Assembly (NCBI GenBank): GCA_030765065.1
Contig: CM060984.1
Span: 100,049,488-100,113,487, forward strand
DNA length: 64,000 nucleotides
Source of the DNA: Deroplatys truncata
Lineage: Eukaryota; Arthropoda; Insecta; Mantodea; Mantidae
Direction of reading: 5' to 3'
In this document: positions 56,690 to 64,000 of the stretch, in pieces
How the letters are laid out: each line of letters opens with the position of its first letter
Position numbering within the stretch: the stretch's first letter is position 1
Notes under the pieces: model-generated
The model's input: only the letters and a program-made list of their open reading frames with translations
What the model was told of the DNA's origin: nothing
The model's database searches: none
Position numbers and translations under genes: made by a program

Positions 56690-57601
56690 ACTTTCTCTAC
56701 TAAGTATGGTAAGTAGGGGAAGTATTGTATTACACCCAAAAATTTGATACTGAGATTTCACCGGAAATATATGTTATGAGACCCCCTGAATCCAAAAAAA
56801 AGCATTTTTGGAAACATGTCCGTGTGTGTGTGTCTGTGTGTCTGCGAACAGCATAACTCAGAAACGAACAGTCGGATAAACACCAAACTTGGTATTTAGG
56901 TTCAGTATCTTCCAGAGATGCGACACGAAGGTTTTCAAGAAAATCCCCTCACCCCAGATTACCCTTTACATGGAATATTTTTCGAAAGTTTTAATTTTCT
57001 CAAAAATGGCTCTAACGATTTTGATTAAAATGTCATATGTTTACGATATTTTCGTGACAAATAAAATGTATATCTTGAATTTTCTGGGAATGCCTCCAAA
57101 AGTATTCTTCATTGTGAACGACTTTTGCATAACTGGTAAACCATAAGAGAAAAAATGTAGATCGCGTTAGAATACACAATTTATGTCACATAATTTTTTG
57201 TTGTTGAATGAACCATTTTCGAGATATTGCTTGTTATTCCCTTAAATTTTTCAATACTTATTTTCTCAAATGGGAATTCGTTATTCATTTTTTTGTCTTG
57301 GATATGCAAAGAGTATTAATCTGTGGCAAAGAGAATGGTGCTGCACCTAGCAACCAGCTATTAAGAGATACGTCTGTGCTTATATTGCCCTTGCAAATAC
57401 AAAACAAGGGGAACATGACCTTAAGCGATAGTCAAATATTTTTGAACTGGTCGCTACGTGTAAAATGTAATTCTCTTTGTATGTCAAAAGATCGTTTCTG
57501 CAAATGTTTATCTCGTTTAATATGAAATAGATGGAGAATAAGATTTTGTAAAAATAGTTTGTACAAGATTAGAGGAAGTCATGTGAGTGTAACACATAAG
57601 A
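56690..57601 (+). repeat. Repeat A, complete forward copy, long form
   Basis: ACTTTCTCTACTAAGTATGG at 56690 to ACATAAGA at 57601, flanked by T runs (56684-56689 and 57602-57608). Short GT tract at about 56824-56843. At 57312-57490 it has the inverted-duplicated 3' segment: CAAAGAGAAT...TAGCAACCAG...CCCTTG and its partner CAAGGGG...CTGGTCGCTA...ATTCTCTTTG. Confidence 0.85.
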
Positions 57602-57609
57602 TTTTTTTG

Positions 57610-58584
57610 TCGTAAGCCATTGTCAATCATACAAAACTATACATATTTCATTAAGAGCGAAGAGACTTTACAGTCTATTCGCAAAAAATTCATGCAAATA
57701 TCTTAAACTTAAGGTATTTGAATACAAACCATTATAGCAATTTTTGAGACTAAAAAAATAACGAAACGTTTCATGTAAAGGGTAGTTTGGGGGAGATTTC
57801 CTCGAAAATCTTTTGTGAGGTATTCTTGGAAGACATTGAAATTAAACACCAAGTTTGGTATTAATCCAAATTTTCCTTTCTGAACTACATTGTTCAACAC
57901 TGGGCCGTCACGGAGGGGAGGGGGGGAAACCATGGTACAATTTGCGCCATCAGGAACATTTTTGGGGGGAATTCAAGATTTTGTGGATTACAGTAATACT
58001 GAAGTAAATTAACACAGTTAATATAAACACATTTATTACAATTTTCAATCGAGTACTGTAATTTTCAGCTCAGTTTGTGTCTAAGTTTGTTAACCTAAAT
58101 CTTATGTATCCTCCCAAAATATAATTCATACTGTATGGTATAATTTTGCGAACAAATAATAATTTTTGGAAATGCATAAAAGGAAATATATAATTATGGG
58201 TAGGTATGTAGTTGTTCAGATCATATAGCGTTATTGGTATATTTAAATAGATATAACAGACATATTGAAATACCAAGTAATAAAATACAGCAGCTACCAA
58301 ATACGTTTGTTTGTAATGTTTGGCGTAAATATTACGATTTACTATAGATTTTAACTTTTTAATTACACGTTTAACCTTTTATTGTGTATCAGTATCACAA
58401 CAGCTACTATAGTACCTATAAGAAAGCCCCTTTGTGATTGACACACATTCATGGGCCTTTCTCTAGGAATGCTTTTTAATTCCGATGGACTTCTAAATAT
58501 GTATTTCCGATGAAATTTCGATAAGCAAAATTTTGGGTGTAATACGGTACTTCCTTTCCACTGTAGGTAGGAGCATTGGAAAGT
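57610..58584 (-). repeat. Repeat A, diverged reverse copy with insertion
   Basis: Blocks TTTCATGTAAAGGGTAGTTT, CCAAGTTTGGTATTAATCC and TGTATTTCCGATGAAATTTC, ending GGAAAGT at 58584. About 57898-58440 is unrelated DNA inserted at the place where the CA tract should be, leaving GTTCAACACTGGG. Confidence 0.6.
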
Positions 58585-59856
58585 AAACTAAAATGTTGGG
58601 CGTGTCTTCTACTAAGGCCGAGAAACAAGAACGAATACATGAGTATTGTTTATTATGCTGTAAAACACAAAATTCGAGCTCAAATGTAAAACATTAATAA
58701 CTGTTGTGACAGCATTAATTATCCCGTTTTATATTACGAGGTGAATAAACGGAGCACGTATGCACACAGAACTTAATAGTTATTTACTGTAAACTGGCTT
58801 ATTCTAATGGAACTAATTTGTAGCAGCCATCGGGTAGAGACGCTATACATGATTTTCTTGTCGCAGAGCTAGAACGGAAACTAATGCTTTACGCCTGAAG
58901 TAACGAAATGCAACATAAATTAATGAGTTTATCATGTCAGCACGAGCCGCTTTTCAGATGTTCTTGGATTAAAGGAAATAGCGGAATGGAGTTACGTTGC
59001 TATGGTAACCAACCGCATTTCAGCTGCCTCTGCGATAACAGATCACAATAATTTGTCTTTGAGCACCCCTCTTAACGGTCGAGAGAAGACCCCACGTGTA
59101 CATGGTGTGTCAAAAGCGTTGATCATTAGATATTTTTCATTATTTTATCGGTTTTCCTTCTATTTTAGAACTTAAACTTCCTAGGACTTGCTATTTCCTG
59201 CTAAGGACATAGCTGAGAGGTGTGTCTGCAGTCTAAAGCACACTGAGCAAACACGGTGGGAGTTTACCTGCTTAGTACATAAGCGTGATGGGAGCAACTG
59301 AAAGAGGAGCAAAGGTGAAAATACTGACGCTACTTATACCCTTCCTTGAGGTGGTGGCGATTCCGTCGGGTAATTCTTATTTACCAAGAATCAGTACGTC
59401 AGAGCGTAGGTCACAATACCAATAGTTTCAACCTTACTTGGAAGGAAACATCTTATTAGAGCACAACATAATGGGGGAAAGTGTTTATTTTGTAATAAGA
59501 TGTTAAACCATATAAAATGTGTAATCTACGGCGCCATTATTCGTCTTTCGTGCAAATCAGTATGAAAAATACCAAGGAAAAGAAAGAACAGCTTTATTGG
59601 AACAATTAAGATGTACACCGTTTATGGATGGTAGTATATTTTATCGTAATTTATTGCTGTTATTGAATTTATTTATGTTGACCAGACTTACAACTTGTTT
59701 ATTTTGCCTTTGAACATACGAGTTATCATGTTTTTATTGCATAATTCATTAGTCTTGCTTGTATAAGCCCTCCTGTGATGAAATTCTCAAGTTAATCATG
59801 TCTCGCCACATTGAACAGTGCTAATTATATAATATACCACCGCAGCCACCACCATC

Positions 59857-59909
<53 letters not shown>

Positions 59910-60335
59910 TAACAACAATGCATCATCTGTGAGCACTGTAGTTTCGTAAAACAATATGATTATAACACTTCAAATAATTTGTACAGCAAATTTACTCCCG
60001 TGCAGTTACAGGAAACGCCACTGAGTTTACAAACCGGCCTGCTGCTTACCTTTCTTTGTGTCAGACGTTAACGGGGGGCGGAGCAGGTAAAGCCGGCCCT
60101 CTAGAACTACGTTTGATGATGCCTCGTCTAAAGGGGAGCAGAGGGAAGATCACTTCACAGCGGCTTGGGTGATGTCATTGATTGCTCTAGCAACTATATT
60201 AATAACATCGCGGAACCTATATGCCTGAATGTGTTTTATTTGGAGTAGTATTTTGTAATGTTTTATGTGTTTTTGTTGTTGTTCTTGTCAAAGTACAGTA
60301 AGAAAAGTCAGTCAGCAAAATGCTTGCGTAGGTTA
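58585..60335. other. No gene recognised
   Basis: AT-rich with a GC-rich patch at about 60030-60150 that has a short inverted repeat (CCGGCCTGCT/AGCAGG..GCCGG). No supported frame. Confidence 0.45.
59856..59915. repeat. (AAT)n microsatellite
   Basis: About sixteen AAT units followed by AACAAT variants. Confidence 0.95.
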
Positions 60336-60757
60336 TACAACGGAGGGGAGCACCTCGCGCACCAGGACCTACATAGAACTATTGCGGCTACATCCCTCCA
60401 GGAGGACTGAAGTGAAGGAATCACAGGCGGCCACAGGCCATAGAGACTCGTAGAAATCCCTATCATTTACTAACACAGAGATCCGGCTCAGTACTGGAGC
60501 AGTCCAGAGAAGCGATGGGCAACCCTTACAACCATGCAACCCTCTGGCGTCCAGGGGAATACTCTTTCCTTGAAGCATGCAACCGTACCGTCTCACGCCG
60601 CGAAACTTGGAAGCACATCTGAAAGATGAGAAGGAAACGAAAGAAAGAGAAATCACACCAGCATTGCCTTTACCACGAATGGGAGTTCGACGAGAACTGA
60701 ACACGGACCTCCTGAATGCTAGCCTCACACGTTACCGCAGGGTCATCTCGTTCGGTT
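60336..60757 (-). mobile_element. SINE family I, reverse copy
   Basis: The minus strand starts GAACGAGATGACCCTGCGG, with TAACGTGTGAGGCTAGCATT and AGGAGGTCCGTGTTCAG in the anticodon-to-B-box region. The body aligns with the other two copies (CGGAGGGGAGCACCTCG; CTCCAGGAGGAC). Confidence 0.65.
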
Positions 60758-61035
60758 AAATACGTGCATAGTCAAGTTCGAGAAATAGTGGCCAAGACTT
60801 GTGATTAGGAAAGTAAACAGAAGCAAATGACCATTCCTCCAGCTCGAACAGCTGAATAAGGAGCTAAGTCAGCTGTTAAAGGTTGTAAATATAGGGTATG
60901 CAATACAAATGATAAAGAATTATAAATTAGGTATATGTAATATGGTGGTCCAACTCAAAATATTAGGATATAATATTCAAATGTGGGATTGGATGAAGAA
61001 TTCAGAACTGTAGATTATTTTAGAGAAGTTTAGGT

Positions 61036-61036
61036 C

Positions 61037-61071
<35 letters not shown>
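61036..61071. repeat. (AAT)n microsatellite
   Basis: About eleven AAT units followed by AACAAC. Confidence 0.95.
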
Positions 61072-61074
<3 letters not shown>

Positions 61075-61246
61075 TAACAACAACAATTCAGATCCTATTG
61101 CTCTACAGCTCACGAAGCGCCTTGACCTGCCAACCCGACTATAAAGGAGCACGGGATCTGGACTGACTACTCAGTCCGCACCCTCGGATCACAGGAGTCA
61201 TGCTCGCGGGGCATTTCCATTAGTTCAGCATCATTTTATACCCCGA

Positions 61247-61262
61247 CCCCCCCCCCCCCCCC
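61247..61262. repeat. Poly-C run
   Basis: Sixteen consecutive C; length may be affected by sequencing. Confidence 0.9.
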
Positions 61263-61389
61263 TGCGTGGCCGGGATTGGTTCAGGGCACCATCCTCTCCT
61301 CGTCTCCTGCCACACAGGGACGGAAGTGGATATGCCACTTACGCGTCAGCCCAATAGGGAAAACCCTATCAGGGAAAACTACCGAAGAA

Positions 61390-62200
61390 CCTCGGTGGGG
61401 CCGACAGTATACATAGTTACTGTCTAGCAGCTCTCACTCATGGTTGGTGCCGGAGAACATCTGGAGTCTCACAACCCCGCCTGGGCGGAAAACCAGCCAA
61501 GAGTACCCAATTTCCCATGGGTATCGGGAACCACTGCCCCGCCGAGACCAATCCAATCCGAACAACTCCCTACCTCGGTGGGGCCGACAGTATATCTAGT
61601 TACTGTCTACCAGCTCTCACTCATGGTTGGTGCCGGAGAACATCTGGTCGTCTCACAACCCCGCCTGGGCGGAAAACCAGCCAAGAGTACCCAATCTCCC
61701 ATGGGTATTGGGAACCACTGCCCCGCCGAGTTCTCCGTGAACTAGTGGTACCGTGCTAGCCTCTAGTTCCCAAGCACGGTAGCCTCTAGTTCCCAAGGTC
61801 GCGGGTTCAAACCCGGCGGAGGGCGATGGATTTTTTCGGGCGTAACAATCCTTAGCATGGCTTCCTTCGGAAGGAAAGTAAAGCTGGTGGTCCCGTGTCG
61901 TAGGTTTACGCACGTAAAAGAGCCTCAAGCCTGATAAAGAGGCCTCTGAGCAAAATTACCGGTCTTTCACGCCCAATATAGAATGGGGCGCTAAGAACCA
62001 CAGCAGTTAAAGAGCGTCCATACATAAAACTCAATTTCATTTCCCGCCGAGTTCAACCCAATCCGAACAACTCCCTATCGGAAGGGGCTCGAATGTTCGG
62101 CTCGGCATACTTCTAGTAACGTCGAAGTAGCACGAGTGCTAGGGGTCCGCAGCGCTCGCACCTCGGCAGCTGAAAGGGTCGGAATCCCTCCTATGGGGAG
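61390..62200 (+). repeat. Repeat B, GC-rich, with internal tandem and nested SINE
   Basis: Contains two units with period 183 (CCTCGGTGGGGCCGACAG at 61390 and 61573) and then, after a SINE insertion, the end matching 13437-13600 in reverse. The frames at 61440-61759 (repeated GAGEHL...PAKST) are read through the tandem units and are not a gene family I can support. Upstream GC-rich sequence 61090-61389 may be part of the same unit. Confidence 0.65.
61733..62042 (+). mobile_element. SINE family II, complete copy with 11-bp target duplication
   Basis: CCCGCCGAGTT occurs at 61722-61732 and 62043-62053, bounding the unit exactly inside repeat B. The head CTCCGTGAACTAGTGG is A-box-like and GGGTTCAAACCC B-box-like. 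A 24-bp stretch (GCCTCTAGTTCCCAAG) is tandemly duplicated in the head. The second copy is at 20655-20925. Confidence 0.85.
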
Positions 62201-62499
62201 CCAACCCGACTGCCGGCCTCACGCTCACGTATGCACGGCAGAGGTGGGCGATCATCCAACCGATATATAGAGGTAGTGTGGCCAGTCAGAAGGTTGGTCT
62301 GCGTGGCCGCGATCCCTGCCTGTCGCAGCTCCTCACTTTCCTCACGACGCTGAGTGGCTCCGGTCCTACACCCGGGACTTAAATTCCGCACTCCCATATG
62401 AGGGATGGACCCGGGCACATTCCGTGACCAAGAACCAGAGCTCTACACTCTAGATAACAGCGTTACGGCGCAGGAATTTAGGTCTACCTAATGTAACTG

Positions 62500-62995
62500 A
62501 ACTGGGTACAGTATCTGGAAAGGACAATATTATGGGAACGGCCCTATAATATTGGTTTAAAATCTTGAATTTAGAAGTAAGTGACTTATTAAGACATTGC
62601 TTGAAATACGTAGAGAAGAGTTACGGAATTCTGGATGGATTAATAGTCTTCGAAATAACTTAGGGAAGAAAAAACTTGGGGAATATACGGAGAAGAAGAG
62701 AACGCCTAATGGAAACGGTTTTTGGAAAGTAGCAACAAGGAGGTTTCAGGATATACAAATACAAAAAATGCACATGAGATGCATAATTGAAAAAAGTTCT
62801 TTAATATTTTACAATTCAATGAAGAATATTTGGGAAAGGAAAGTGTATACTGATAGAGTCATTATAAACAAAGAGAGGATATCACATGGATAAGAACAGG
62901 TGATTAGAGGGACTAAGAAATGGTGTCCACAGAATCAGTTAACCATTTGTGGAGGGAATGAAGACACTGAACATAATATTTCAGTGTAAATGGAC
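62500..62995 (+). pseudogene. Possible LINE 3' coding remnant
   Basis: Frames contain WKVATRRFQDIQIQKMHMRC and, after a shift, KWCPQNQLTICGGNEDTEHN followed by FQCKW, resembling the C-x-C...EDTxHxxxxC segment after the RT domain of several LINE clades. No RT core is present. Confidence 0.35.
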
Positions 62996-63038
62996 TTAGG
63001 GAAAGAAGCTATAAATCAGAATTGTTTAAATTAAGAGA

Positions 63039-63690
63039 TCTGATGTGTCACATTCACCCTCTAGCGCTTATTAGTGGGTATACAAACTATTCTTACCAAA
63101 GTTTATTTTACTACCCTCTTCATTTTCATCCAGATAAGCTTTACGGAAATAGCTACATTACACATTTCGTTAAAAATATAAAGGGATTAGCGATAGTCAA
63201 ATGTTTAAGAACTGGACCCCATGCACTGGCCTTAAAATTCCATGCTCATTGCGTGCACTCGCGAGAAATAGCTGAATCTTGTGTAGCACGTTTTGGTCTT
63301 CGCTTAACGTTTACCAGTTACACAAGATTATACAAAATTTCTTCCGAATGAAGTGGACTTCACAGGCTATTCCCATAAAATTCAAGATGTACATTTTATT
63401 TCTCGTGTAAACAAATATAATATATGGTATTTTAAACAAAATCGATTGATATTTTTTAGAAAATGAAACATTTCGAAAAATGTTCCATTAAAGGGTAGTT
63501 TGGGAAGGGGGAGTTTCTTGAAAATCTTTGTGTCGCATCTTTGGAAAGTACTGAACCTAAATACAAAGTTTGGTATTTATCCGACTTTTCATTTTCGACT
63601 TATGCTTTTAACAGACACAGGAACCTTTTTATAAAAATGCTTTTTTGATTTATGATTCTCAAACATATTATTTTATGCACCAAATAAAAT
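63039..63690 (-). repeat. Repeat A, reverse copy truncated at its 5' end
   Basis: Starts TCTGATGTGTCACATTCACC and carries CACAGGCTATTCCCAT, AAAGGGTAGTTTGG and AAATACAAAGTTTGGTATTT. It fades out after CTCAAACATATTATTTTATG, before the ACTTTCTC end. Confidence 0.65.
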
Positions 63691-64000
63691 AAGTATATTT
63701 AAGAAGCTTTATTTCATCCCAAGAGCAAACACAGAAATCCATAAAGATTGTATATTTATATACAAACTTCATTATTTCGATGTAGATACCTTTAACATGT
63801 CTGAAACTCAGTTTAAAAATGCAATAGTCAATAATTATTTTTTCGTAGAGTAATACAAATATTTAAATTATAAATAATTGTATAATTACCATGCCACCTT
63901 TTTTCTTTTCTTCTCTAGTTGCTTTTATTCTGTATTATTTTTTCTTATTTCGTTCCTCTTCTCCGGAACTTTTATTGTTATTTATAATTTTTGTTTGTTT
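63691..64000. other. No gene recognised
   Basis: Very AT-rich; nothing supported. Confidence 0.5.

Noticed and set aside
61440..61759. Overlapping 80-101 residue frames in the GC-rich repeat B
   Set aside because: They derive from the 183-bp tandem unit and are broken in the 13.4-kb copy; no domain is recognisable.

Overview
The window looks like nuclear DNA from a repeat-rich arthropod, most probably an insect with a large genome. It is AT-rich, has no operons or ribosome-binding architecture, and is dominated by eukaryotic transposable elements of types common in insects: mariner and Tc1-like DNA transposons (including the insect-type helix-turn-helix mariners), Jockey-type LINEs with CCHC gag knuckles, an LTR element, tRNA-derived SINEs and microsatellites. 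The species cannot be told from the sequence. No complete host gene is visible. The only candidate host coding sequence is a pair of phase-compatible exons on the minus strand (17930-18129 and 16411-16568).

Layout. 1-14 kb: a dispersed repeat called here repeat A. It starts ACTTTCTCTAC, ends ACATCAGA, carries a GT tract near its 5' end, and is flanked by runs of five T (or A). Copies occur at 1-44, 1178-2955, 3802-3947, 4955-5876, 8096-8928 and 12665-14070. They are mixed with three mariner-type relics that have lost their central catalytic part (492-1021, 4498-5926, 10645-10935) and an old TIR element at 9856-11880. 14-24 kb: the two candidate exons, further repeat A, two SINE families, and a full-length but broken mariner with clear TIRs (21451-22800). 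24.9-39 kb: a nested stack. A CR1-like LINE on the minus strand is split by an LTR retrotransposon (28198-38398). That element contains a gag-like gene but no visible pol, and holds a degenerate Jockey-like LINE just inside its 5' LTR.

39-45.5 kb: an RTE-like relic, then a nearly intact Jockey-type LINE (40078-45491). It has a 12-bp perfect target-site duplication, an intact ORF1 and a single net frameshift in ORF2 just before YADD. It landed about 20 bp downstream of a TATA box. 45.9-56 kb: a full-length mariner (45940-47268), an inverted-repeat unit between 85-bp direct repeats (49203-49531), a promoter-like or LTR-like block (49716-49858), a decayed Tc1-like transposase (51057-52439) and another mariner (54056-55743). 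56-64 kb: more repeat A, a third copy of SINE family I, and a GC-rich repeat (repeat B, 61390-62200) interrupted by a SINE with an 11-bp target duplication.

There is no gene system to interpret as a pathway. The information here is in the order of insertions, the target preferences, and repeat A, which I cannot assign to a known superfamily.
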